Shown here: one piece after another, positions 44,529-54,900 of the stretch
Position numbering within the stretch: the stretch's first letter is position 1
How the letters are laid out: every line of letters begins with the position of its first letter
From: Mangrovibacterium marinum
Lineage (GTDB): Bacteria; Bacteroidota; Bacteroidia; Bacteroidales; Prolixibacteraceae
NCBI RefSeq assembly: GCF_003046625.1
Contig: NZ_QAAD01000009.1
Location: 1 to 64,000 of the forward strand
Length of the DNA: 64,000 nucleotides
Reading direction: 5' to 3'
The notes under the pieces: generated by a model
Database searches by the model: none
The model's input: only the letters and a program-made list of their open reading frames with translations
Told to the model about the DNA's origin: nothing
Made by a program: the position numbers and the translations under genes

Positions 44529-45554
44529 ATGCAGAAAGAAGCTTTATTTGGAAAGACCTTAGACGAATTGCAACGGATATGCGTTGAGCTGGCTTTGCCA
44601 AAATTTACCGCTAAACAAATCGCCGACTGGTTGTATAAGAAAAAGGTGTCGTCGATTGATGAGATGAGCAACCTTTCGAAAAAAGCACGCGAGTTGCTGA
44701 ATGAAAAATACCTCTTTGGCTTAACCGATCCGACCAAGGTGCAGGAAAGTGTCGATGGCACCAAGAAGTATCTGTTTCCTACCGCGCACGGAAAGTATGT
44801 TGAAACAGCCATGATTCCGGATAAGGATCGCAAGACCGTATGTGTGTCCTCGCAGGTGGGCTGTAAAATGGGCTGCCTGTTCTGCATGACCGGGAAACAG
44901 GGTTTTCAGGGACAGCTGACGGCTGGCGAAATTGTGAACCAAATTCGTAACATCCCCGAATGGGAAGAGGTGACCAACATTGTGTACATGGGTATGGGCG
45001 AGCCTTTCGATAATTTGGATGAAGTGCTCAAGAGTACACAAATCCTCACCTCGGAATGGGGCTTTGCCATGAGTCCGCGGCGGATCACGGTTTCCTCCAT
45101 TGGCATTGTTCCCGGCCTGGTGCGTTTCCTGAATGAGAGCGAGTGCCATCTGGCCATCAGCTTGCATACCCCTTTTCACGAAGAACGTCAGAAACTGATG
45201 CCTGTGGAGATTGCTTATCCGCTGGATGATGTGCTTTCGGAAATCCGCAATTGGGACTTTGGCCGCCAACGCCGCGTGTCGTTCGAGTACATTGTCTTTC
45301 ACGGCTTAAATGATACCCCGGCACACGTTCGTGAAATGGCCCGCATTCTGGATGGCATCAAATGCCGGATCAATTTGATTCGTTTTCACCCCATCCCGAA
45401 TACCCCGCTGAAAGGAACCGACGAAACACGCTTGCAGGAGTTTAAAGAAGGGCTGGAGAAAAAAGGCATCACCACAACCATCCGTGCTTCGCGCGGTCAG
45501 GATATTTATGCGGCCTGCGGTTTGCTGTCCACTAAAGCTTTGGGAGCCAACTGA
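44529..45554 (+). CDS. rlmN: 23S rRNA (adenine2503-C2)-methyltransferase
   Basis: Radical-SAM dual-specificity methyltransferase of 341 residues acting on A2503 of 23S rRNA and A37 of some tRNAs. The cluster motif CxxxCxxC is C112-KMG-C116-LF-C119. The methyl-carrying cysteine is C330 in IYAACGLL. YMGMGEPFDNLDEV and ISLHTPFHEERQKLMPV are family blocks. The N-terminal accessory domain is present. The length and cysteines fit RlmN rather than Cfr. Confidence 0.95.
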   Translation: MQKEALFGKTLDELQRICVELALPKFTAKQIADWLYKKKVSSIDEMSNLSKKARELLNEKYLFGLTDPTKVQESVDGTKKYLFPTAHGKYVETAMIPDKDRKTVCVSSQVGCKMGCLFCMTGKQGFQGQLTAGEIVNQIRNIPEWEEVTNIVYMGMGEPFDNLDEVLKSTQILTSEWGFAMSPRRITVSSIGIVPGLVRFLNESECHLAISLHTPFHEERQKLMPVEIAYPLDDVLSEIRNWDFGRQRRVSFEYIVFHGLNDTPAHVREMARILDGIKCRINLIRFHPIPNTPLKGTDETRLQEFKEGLEKKGITTTIRASRGQDIYAACGLLSTKALGAN

Positions 45555-45753
45555 TGTATGTCGCTGTCTTTGCTCTATTTGTTTATCTTAATGGAGTGTT
45601 GGCGCTATCACTAAACCGACGATTTAAGCGGGGCTTTGGGACGAAATCACCTTGATTTTTTAACATTTTTAAGCATTTGGATCCGAGAAAGCTCTTGTCC
45701 TCTTTCATTCAAAATAGTTAACTTGCAAATCCTTTGATGTGAATGCGGCTACT

Positions 45754-46254
45754 ATGGATAAATTACATTGGACAAAAGGATTATTCAGAAACCGATTAAC
45801 GGTTCGGCGAGGTAATGAGCAAGTTGGGGTTATCGACTGGAATAACTTTTTTAGTTCCGACGCACTGGCCACCATCAATGGCCATCGGTTTTTACTGAAC
45901 CGCGATTTTTTTCTTTCCAAGCTCGAAATTTCTGATGCGACCACTCAGGCACTTCTGGCCACCATCATGATTAATCTTTTCAACCCGAAAGGGGACTTGG
46001 TATTGAACGGAAAGCGTTTTGAACTCGAAATCAAAAACTTTTGGCAATCGCGCTGGTCGTGGAAATACAACGGGCAGGAGATCATTGTTTTTCAAAGTCA
46101 GGAATTTCTTACCAAAGACAGCGGGACCATTGAAATTTACACCGCCGATACCGAAGAGCTGGAGGTGTTGATCCTGCTGGGGCTCTTTGTCCGTAACCAA
46201 TTGGTTCTGTTTATGGTCTTCCTGTTGTTTGTGGTTTTGTTTATGCTGATGTGA
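45754..46254 (+). CDS. hypothetical C-tail-anchored membrane protein
   Basis: A protein of 166 residues from the ATG at 45754 (a GTG at 45739 is the alternative). The N-terminal 135 residues are rich in beta strands and aromatics (LHWTKGLFRNRLTVRRGN, KNFWQSRWSWKYNGQEII), which loosely recalls Tubby/LURP-like scramblase folds. One hydrophobic helix ends the protein (LVLFMVFLLFVVLFMLM). I do not recognise the family. It stands between rlmN and a nitroreductase gene with gaps of 199 and 105 bases. Confidence 0.65.
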   Translation: MDKLHWTKGLFRNRLTVRRGNEQVGVIDWNNFFSSDALATINGHRFLLNRDFFLSKLEISDATTQALLATIMINLFNPKGDLVLNGKRFELEIKNFWQSRWSWKYNGQEIIVFQSQEFLTKDSGTIEIYTADTEELEVLILLGLFVRNQLVLFMVFLLFVVLFMLM

Positions 46255-46359
46255 TTTCCCGGACACGAACCTTGTTGATCCATTTTGCCCTGGCCAAAGG
46301 ATGGTTTTGTGCACGAAATGTGCTTTTTTTGTTCATTCAAAATCAAAAACACTATCATC

Positions 46360-46878
46360 ATGATCGATATTATCCGCCAACGACGCAGTATCCGTAAGTT
46401 TACCGAACAACCGGTTGAGGACGCAAAAATCAAGTTATTGCAGGAAGCTGCTTTGCGCTCGCCGGCATCGAAGAGTGCCAACGCCTGGGAGTTCATCTTT
46501 GTGCAGGACAAAAAGTTGATTCAGTCGCTTGCAGCTGCAAAACCTCATGGAAGCAAACTGTTGGAGTCGGCACCGTTGGCTGTGGTGGTGATGGCCGACG
46601 ATTCGAAAACCGAAGCCTGGGTTGAAGATTGCTCGGTGGCCACGATTTTCCTTCAGCTTACCGCGCAGTCGTTGGGACTAGGCAATTGCTGGGTGCAAAT
46701 TCGCGGGCGTCATCACGATGATGAAAAAACAGCCGGAGACTTTGTGCGTGAGCAGCTCGCAATACCCGCGAACCAAAAGGTGCTCAGTATTGTGGCCATT
46801 GGTTATCCGGCTCAAGAGCGAAAAACAGTCGCCACAGAGGATTTGCAGTGGCAAAAAATTCATCAAAATCGGTTTTGA
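46360..46878 (+). CDS. nitroreductase family protein
   Basis: FMN-dependent oxidoreductase of 172 residues from the ATG at 46360; the frame extends upstream to 46285 without support. The N-terminal IRQRRSIRKFTEQPV is the FMN-binding start, SPASKSANAWEFIFV follows, and GLGNCWVQIRGR and VLSIVAIGYPAQ match the C-terminal half. It is a short, single-domain member of the family; the physiological substrate is unknown. Confidence 0.85.
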   Translation: MIDIIRQRRSIRKFTEQPVEDAKIKLLQEAALRSPASKSANAWEFIFVQDKKLIQSLAAAKPHGSKLLESAPLAVVVMADDSKTEAWVEDCSVATIFLQLTAQSLGLGNCWVQIRGRHHDDEKTAGDFVREQLAIPANQKVLSIVAIGYPAQERKTVATEDLQWQKIHQNRF

Positions 46879-46961
46879 TTGTTTGGCGAAGTGCGCCGGG
46901 ACGAAGCTTTTGGGGCTGTATACGCCTTAGCAGGCAACAATAACATCGAATATTTTTCTTT

Positions 46962-46991
46962 TTTGATTAAAGGATTTTAGCATTAAATTTA
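46962..46991 (+). promoter_or_regulatory. putative pdxA promoter
   Basis: TTTG at 46962-46965 and TAAATTTA at 46984-46991 are 18 bases apart, close to the Bacteroidota -33/-7 pattern but with the last -7 base changed. Confidence 0.33.
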
Positions 46992-47054
46992 CCCGATGCA
47001 AGAGCGGGAAGCTGTTTTTGCCGAAAGGTTGAGCTAATTAACAACATAAGAACG

Positions 47055-48152
47055 ATGAGTAAAGACAAAATAAAAATAGGCATCTCTCAGGGAGATATTA
47101 ATGGTATTGGTTACGAAGTGATCATGAAGACCTTAAGCGATCAGCGCGTGCTGGAAATGTGTACGCCGATTGTTTACGGTTCGCCCAAGGTGGCCGCTTA
47201 TCACCGCAAGGCACTGAATATGGAGCATTTTAACTTCAACACAATCCGTAATGCCGAAGAGGCTGATCCCCGAAAAGCAAACATCATCAATTGCATCGAC
47301 GATAATGTACGGGTGGAACTGGGTAAAATTTCGGATGTGGCCGGCGAGGCTTCCTACATGGCGCTGGATGCGGCTGTGAGCGACCTGAAAGCCGGACGGA
47401 TTGATGCCTTGGTGACTGCACCCATCAGTAAAGATAATATTCAGAGCGAGAAGTTCAATTTCCCGGGACATACCGAGTTTTTAGCCGAGCAGTTTAATAC
47501 CAATAATTATATTATGCTGATGGTTAGCGAGATGATGAAGATTGGGGTGGTCACGACTCACGTTCCTTTAGAGAAGGTACCTTCCTTAATCACCAAGGAG
47601 GCCATTGTGCGTAAGCTGCGCATCATCTCGGCTTCGATGGAGCAGGATTTCAGCATTAAAAAGCCGCGTATTGCCGTGTTGGGGCTGAACCCGCATGCCG
47701 GCGACGGAGGTTTGCTGGGCTCCGAAGAAAAAGAAATTATCATTCCGGCGATCGAAAAGGCCAAAGAAGAAGGAATTCTCGCCATCGGCCCTTATCCCTG
47801 CGACGGATTCTTCGGCTCGGGCGACTATGCCAAGTTCGACGCTATCCTGGCCATGTATCACGATCAGGGCTTAACACCTTTCAAGGTGATTTCATTCGAG
47901 CGCGGAGTGAACTATACTGCTGGTTTGCCCATGATTCGTACATCGCCATCGCACGGTACTGCTTTCGATATTGCCGGCGAGGGAAAAGCTTCGCCCGAAT
48001 CGTTCCGCGAAGCGCTTTACCTGGCCATCGACGTGCATAAAAGCCGCCAGCTGTATAAGGAAATCAGTAAAAACCCGCTGAAGACTTACGAGATCAATCC
48101 CAACCAGGTTGACGAGAGTGTGGGCTTTGCCGATGATGAGGCTAATTTGTAA
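47055..48152 (+). CDS. pdxA: 4-hydroxythreonine-4-phosphate dehydrogenase
   Basis: Oxidises 4-phosphohydroxy-L-threonine in the DXP-dependent route to pyridoxal phosphate; 365 residues. Signatures: IGISQGDINGIGYEVI at the N-terminus, ALVTAPISKDNI, FPGHTEFLAE with the metal His, VTTHVPLEKVP, VLGLNPHAGDGG, MYHDQGLTPFK and TSPSHGTAFDIAG. It is somewhat longer than E. coli PdxA, with an acidic tail. It is monocistronic; the 220 bases after it contain a tandem AAGGCAGGCT pair and 8-bp ATCT-type units. Confidence 0.94.
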   Translation: MSKDKIKIGISQGDINGIGYEVIMKTLSDQRVLEMCTPIVYGSPKVAAYHRKALNMEHFNFNTIRNAEEADPRKANIINCIDDNVRVELGKISDVAGEASYMALDAAVSDLKAGRIDALVTAPISKDNIQSEKFNFPGHTEFLAEQFNTNNYIMLMVSEMMKIGVVTTHVPLEKVPSLITKEAIVRKLRIISASMEQDFSIKKPRIAVLGLNPHAGDGGLLGSEEKEIIIPAIEKAKEEGILAIGPYPCDGFFGSGDYAKFDAILAMYHDQGLTPFKVISFERGVNYTAGLPMIRTSPSHGTAFDIAGEGKASPESFREALYLAIDVHKSRQLYKEISKNPLKTYEINPNQVDESVGFADDEANL

Positions 48153-48372
48153 ATCCGCACTGTCGGAAAAACAACGAATGAAGGCAGGCTAAGGCAGGCT
48201 ATGCGCGGCTAGATTAGCTTTCGTTATCTCTCACGACAGTTCGTTAAGCTTTTTAGTTGCCTGATCGGAAGTGTTTTGTGAACGTGCTGTTTGATTTTAT
48301 CAAAACACGCTGAATTTAAGCATTACAAATGTCTGATAGTCTGAAAATCTAACGATCTATTGTTCTCAAACT

Positions 48373-48957
48373 ATGTATGAATATATTAACGGGAAAATAG
48401 CTGGTTTAACACCGGCCAATGCAATCATTGAAGCGGGGTCAATCGGTTATTTTCTCCATATCTCTCTTAATACTTATTCTGCCATCAACGGGCAGCAGGC
48501 TGTTAAATTGTTTCTGCATCAGGTGGTTCGCGAGGATGCCCACCTGTTGTATGGCTTTGCCGAAAATAGCGAGCGCGAGTTGTTCCGTCTGCTGATTTCG
48601 GTAACCGGCATCGGCTCCAGCACGGCCTTGATGATGCTTTCGTCGCTGACTCCCGATGAAATCAAAAAAGCCATTCTGGAGGAGAATGTGAACTTGCTGA
48701 AGAGCATCAAAGGAATCGGTGCGAAAACGGCTCAACGGGTCATTATCGACCTGAAGGATAAAATCGGGAAACAGCCCGCTTCCGACCAAATTTTAATCAC
48801 CAATCAAGACAATACTATCCGCGATGAAGCGTTATCTGCTTTAGTTATGCTCGGTTTTGCACGCAAAAGTGTGGAGAAGGAATTAGACAAGATTTTCAAG
48901 TCAAATCCGGGGATAACTGTCGAGCAAACGATAAAGATGGCTTTGAAAAGCCTTTAA
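48373..48957 (+). CDS. ruvA: Holliday junction helicase subunit RuvA
   Basis: DNA-binding subunit of the RuvAB branch-migration complex, 194 residues. The N-terminal OB-fold (MYEYINGKIAGLTPANAII) is followed by paired helix-hairpin-helix motifs (LLISVTGIGSSTALMML and LLKSIKGIGAKTAQRVI) and the C-terminal RuvB-contacting domain (EALSALVMLGFARKSVEKEL). It stands three bases before sprA, so the two are probably co-transcribed. ruvB and ruvC are not in the window. Confidence 0.96.
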   Translation: MYEYINGKIAGLTPANAIIEAGSIGYFLHISLNTYSAINGQQAVKLFLHQVVREDAHLLYGFAENSERELFRLLISVTGIGSSTALMMLSSLTPDEIKKAILEENVNLLKSIKGIGAKTAQRVIIDLKDKIGKQPASDQILITNQDNTIRDEALSALVMLGFARKSVEKELDKIFKSNPGITVEQTIKMALKSL

Positions 48958-48960
48958 CAA

Positions 48961-51900
48961 TTGAATAGCGCGGTATTGAAAACTTTTCTGAGAAATTCGC
49001 TGATTACGGTTATTTTTTCAGGGGTTCTGGCTATGGGCTGGACTTCTGTCCCTGATATTGGCCTGGCCCAACGATATCCGGAATTGCTTCAGCCTGCTGA
49101 TTCAATGCAGGTTGACACGCTCGAAATTGATACCACCGGCGTGTTGATCTATCCCTTCGATGATCGCGGCGAATTTGACTATTCAGACGATGATCAGCGC
49201 TCGGGCTTATTCCTGAAAACTCCCTCAAACATCAAGCGCGAGGTGGTTTACGATCCGGTTACGGGGCAGTATGTGGTGACCGAGAAGATCGGGAATATGA
49301 ATTATCGCCTGCCTAAGGCCATGTCGCTCGAAGAGTTTGTTCGCTACGATTTTCAAAATTCAATTCGGAATTATTGGCGCCAGAAGTCGAGCGAGAGCTA
49401 TCTGGAAAGCCGCGGAGGGCTTATTCCGCGCCTTTCGGTCGGCGGGGAGGCCTTCAATCGCATATTTGGCGGCAATAATATCGACATACGCACGCAAGGT
49501 TTTGTGGAAGTCAATTTTGGCTACCAGATGAATGAAACCCAAAATCCGTCCATTGCCGAGCGTTTGCGGAAGGTTCCTACCTTCGATTTCGACCAGAAGA
49601 TCCAGATGAGTGTCAACGGTAGCATCGGCGATAAGATGAAGATGCGCGTGAACTACAACACCGAAGCAACGTTCGACTACGAGAATAAAATGAACCTGGA
49701 GTACTCGGGCGATGAAGATGAGATTATCAAGAAAGTGGAAGCCGGGAATGTGTCGCTGCCACTCAACGGGACACTCATCACCGGCGCGACAAACCTGTTT
49801 GGGGTAAAAACCGATATGCAGTTCGGGAAACTTTACCTGTCAACCGTTTTTTCGCAAAGCAAAGGCGAAACCAAGGTTGTAAACATTGAAGATGGAGCCC
49901 AGACGACCAATTTCGAGCTAAGGGCTTCCGATTACGACGCCAACCGTCACTTTTTCCTGTCTCAGTATTTTCGCGATCATTACGATGAAGCACTGGCCAA
50001 CCTGCCGGTCATCAATTCGTCGATTACCATCAATAAAATTGAAGTTTGGGTGACCAACAAATCGGGCGATTACGATGAGTCGCGTAATATTCTGGCTCTG
50101 ATGGACCTGGGCGAGCATGCCGGGAATATTTATAACACGGTACCTTCATTCGGCGAAAGCAGCGGGCAGGTATTTCCCGATAACCTGTATCCCTACAACG
50201 GAGCCAACCGGATGTATCTGGAGTTAACTGAAAACTACGCAGCCATCCGCGACGTTTCGCAGATCACGAAAACGCTTGCCGTGTTGAATGATTTTGAGGG
50301 CGGGCAGGATTTTGAGAAAATTGAGCAGGCTCGATTGTTAAGTTCATCGGAATATACGGTGAACACGAAACTGGGCTACATCTCGCTGAACTCGGCGCTG
50401 AACTCGGACGAGGTGCTGGCGGTAGCCTTCAACTATACCGCGAAAGGTAAGACTTACCAGGTGGGTGAATTTTCGACCGACGGGGTAAATGCGCCGAGCA
50501 CCCTGTTGGTGAAGTTGCTGAAAGGAACCAACCAAACACCGAAGCTGCCTACTTGGAAATTGATGATGAAAAATATTTACAGCCTGAATGCCTACTCGCT
50601 GACCAACGAGGATTTCAAGCTGAATGTGTTGTATGAAAATGAAAAAACCGGAACCCTGATTAATTACCTGCCCGAGTCGAACCTGCAAGGTAAAATATTA
50701 TTGGGGTTGGTCAATCTGGATAACCTGAATTCGCAGCTCGACCTGGGCAGCGATGGTGCATTCGACTATGTTGATGGCGTGACGGTGCAGTCGTCGTCGG
50801 GACGTGTGATCTTCCCGGCGGTGGAGCCTTTCGGCTCGTATTTGGCCAACCAGATTAGCTCCGAAACTTTTAAAGATAAATATGCCTACCAAAGCTTGTA
50901 CGACACCTTGCGCACCTATGCCGAGCAGGACGCCGAGCATAATAAATATGTGCTGCGGGGGAGTTACAGCGGCTCGTCGAACTCCGAAATTTCGCTGGGA
51001 ACCATCAACCTCACACAAGGTTCGGTGACGGTAACTGCCGGGGGGATTACCCTGACCGAGGGGCTCGACTATACGGTTGATTACACGCTGGGGCGGGTGA
51101 AAATCATCAACCCGACTTATTTGGAGTCAGGGACATCATTGCAAATCTCAACCGAAAGCGAGGACCTGTTCTCGGTGCAGCAGAAAACCTTACTCGGAAC
51201 ACATGCCAACTATGCCTTTTCGGATAACTTCAACCTGGGGGGAACGATCCTTCACCTCAAAGAACGACCACTGACGCAAAAGGTGATTTATGGTGAAGAG
51301 CCCGTGTCGAACACCATGCTGGGCTTGGATTTGAGCTATAACACCGAATCGCAGTTTTTGACCAACCTGGTGGATAAGCTGCCTTTTATCGATACCAAGG
51401 AAAAATCGACCGTTGCGGTTGAGGCCGAGGTCGCCAAATTGGTAGTCGGAAATTCCAATATTACCGACGGAACGGTTTATATTGATGATTTTGAATCGAC
51501 CAAAACATCGCTCGATCTGAAAACCCGTTCGGCATGGATGCTGGCCAGTACGCCGCAGAACCAACCGGGCATGTTCCCCGAGGGCGACTTGAACGATGAT
51601 TTAGCCTATGGTTATAACCGCGCCAAACTGGCCTGGTACAATATCGATCCCTTATTTCTGCGCAATACATCGCAAACACCGGCACACATTAAGCAAAATC
51701 GCGACGAACAGTCGAACCACCTGGTGCGCGAAGTTTATCAACAGGAAATATACCCCGAACGGGATACTGAGGTTGGTACGCCAACCAATATATCGGTGCT
51801 TAACCTGGCCTTCTATCCGGAAGAACGTGGTCCCTACAATTTCGATGTAGCACCCTCGTCTTATTCGGCCGGATTGAATGCCGACGGGACATTGGCCGAC

Positions 51901-54900
51901 CCGGAGAGTCGCTGGGGCGGGATTATGCGTAAGATTACAACAACCGATTTCGAGTCGGCCAATATCGAGTATATCGAGTTTTGGATGATGGATCCCTTTG
52001 TGAATGACACCGTGGGGGCGATGGATGGCGGCGATCTGTATTTCAATCTGGGAGAGGTGTCGGAGGATGTGTTGAAGGACTCCCGCAAGGGCTTTGAAAA
52101 TGGCTTGCCCGAGTCGGCTCTGGTATCCGAAGTAGACACAACCGTGTGGGGACGCGTGGCGACAACGACCCAGCTAACCAAAAGCTTTGTGTCGGACGAC
52201 AACATCATCCACAATCAGGATATTGGCTTCGATGGCTTGTCGAGCAGCGATGAGGAAAGCTTCTTTGAGACTTACCTGACCGATTTGCGCAATGTGGTGA
52301 ATGCAGAGACCTATCAGGAGTTTTTTGCCGACCCCGCAGGCGATGATTATCATTATTTCAGGGGGAGTGACTACGACAATGAGCAGTTGGGAATTTTGGA
52401 GCGCTACAAGAAGTATAACGGGCCCGAGGGGAACTCCGTACCCGCAGCTTTGTCGCCCGAGTCATACACGACTTCAGCGTCAACCTTGCCCGATGTTGAG
52501 GATGTGAACAGCGACAATACCCTGAACGAGTACGAACGTTACTACCAATACCGGGTAAGTTTGCGCCCGGAAAATATGCAGGTGGGGCAGAACTTTATTT
52601 CCGATGTACGTACGGCTTCGGTGACCATGGCCAACGGAACAACCAGTGCGGTAAAATGGTACCAGTTTAAGGTGCCGGTAAAACAGCCCGAAGCTGTGGT
52701 GGGCTCGATCTCCGACTTCAGCTCCATCCGTTTTATGCGGATGTTCCTGAAACACTTTAACCAGCCTGTTGTCCTTCGTTTTGCAACCCTGGATTTGGTT
52801 CGTGCCGACTGGCGGGTTTATACCAACGATCTGGAAGAAAACAGCAATAATTTGGGCACCAACACCAATTTTGCGGTGTCGGCTGTCAACATCGAGGAAA
52901 ACAGCGACCGCACACCGGTCAACTATGTGCTTCCGCCAAAAATCGACCGGGTGATTGACCCGTCGAATGCGCAGTTGCTGGAGCTGAACGAACAGGCTAT
53001 GACACTGAATGTGCAAAACCTGGAACAAGGTGATGCCCGTGCTGCCTACAAAAGTATTAACCTCGACTTCAGGCCTTACAAGCGGATTAAGCTGGAGGTA
53101 CATGCCGAGGCTATTCCGGGACAGGAGCTACGCGATGATGATCTTTATTTCTTTGTGCGCCTGGGATCGGACTACAACGACAACTACTACGAGTATGAAC
53201 TGCCACTGAAGCTGACCGAGCCGGGCGTTTATAACACAAATATTGAAACCGACCGGTATCTGGTATGGCCCGACGAGAACCGCATCGATATCCCCCTGTC
53301 GGTGTTTACCAACACGAAACTTTTGCGAAACGAACAAATGCGGGCTGCCGGCTCCGTGATTTCGTTATCCGACTTGTTTGAACAGGTGCACACAGGCTAT
53401 AATGACGATCAAAACCTGGTGAAAATCAAGGGTAGTCCCAACCTGGGGAATGTGGCCGTTATGATGATGGGGGTTCGCAATAAGTCGGGCACATTAACCA
53501 CTCCTCCGCGTTCGATTGAGGTGTGGGTGAACGAGCTGCGCCTGACAAATCTCACTAACTCGGGTGGTTGGGCTGCCAACACCCGTGTTTCAACCAAACT
53601 GGCCGACTTGGGAACCGTGGTGTTTGCCGGAAGCTACCGGTCAACAGGTTTTGGGAGCCTCGACAAAAGTGCCTCGGAGCGTTCCAACGAAGATTTACTG
53701 CAATACGATATTTCATCCAATTTCGATTTGGGACGTTTCTTCCCCGAAAAAGCGCGGGTGAAAATCCCGTTGTACGTGGGGATTTCAAAATCTATCAGCA
53801 ATCCCGAATACAACCCGCTCGATCCGGATATTACGATGAAGGAAACCTATTCGACCCTGAACAGCAAGTCGGAGCGGGATTCGATAAAAAAGCTGGTGCA
53901 GGACTATTCAAAACGAACAAGCATCGTGTTGAATAATGTAAAGGTTGATAAGACCAATAAATCGGGTAAACCCCGCTTGTACGACCCGACGAACTTCTCG
54001 GCATCCTTTGCCTTCAACAAGCAAAAAGACCGCGATGTAAACACCCAATACAGCATTGAGAAAAGTTACAGGTTGGCCTTGAATTACAATTTCAATACCC
54101 GCCCAAAATTGTATGAGCCTTTTAAAAAGGTGAAATTTCTGCGTAGTAGTGCTTTCCGTTTGATTCGCGATTTCAATTTTTACCTGATGCCAACGCAGAT
54201 CTCGTATCGCAACGAACTTTACCGGTACTACTATGAATTGCAGTCGCGCAATATTTCCGATCCGGGGATTGTTATTCCGCTGACGGTTGAAAAAGATTTC
54301 CTGTGGCGCCGGAATTTCGACCTCAAGTACAACCTCACACGTTCGCTGAAAATCGACTTTTCGTCGCAGGGAACAGCACGCATCGACGAGCCGGAAGGAC
54401 GAATCAACCGGGCCGATGATGACTATCAGCTAAAGAAAGATTCTATCCTGCGCAACCTGTTCGATTTGGGACGTCCGATCCTGTACCATCATTCGTTGAA
54501 TGTAAGTTATCAGGTGCCACTGAATAAAATACCTGCTTTTAACTGGGTAACAGCAACCGGGCGCTATCAGGCTTTGTACGATTGGACTGCCGGATCGATT
54601 ACCGATCAGTCAGTCGAGTTGGGGAATGTCATCGAGAACTCGCGCATCATCCAGGGGAATGGACAGATGACGCTGACAAACCTGTACAATAAGGTCGATT
54701 TCCTGAAAGAGGTGAACCGGAAGTTTGGTGCCAGCACGCGTTCGGCCCGCAGTTCGCGGAGCCGTGTGGCTGCCGCATCAGCCCGCAAGAAAGAGACGGA
54801 AGAATTTCGGATTAAAGAAGTGTCGTATAAAAAAGGAAAGGTCGATGTGCCGGCCGGTGAGGCCCTGGTGATTGAGCATAACCTGAAAACAACCGATGTT

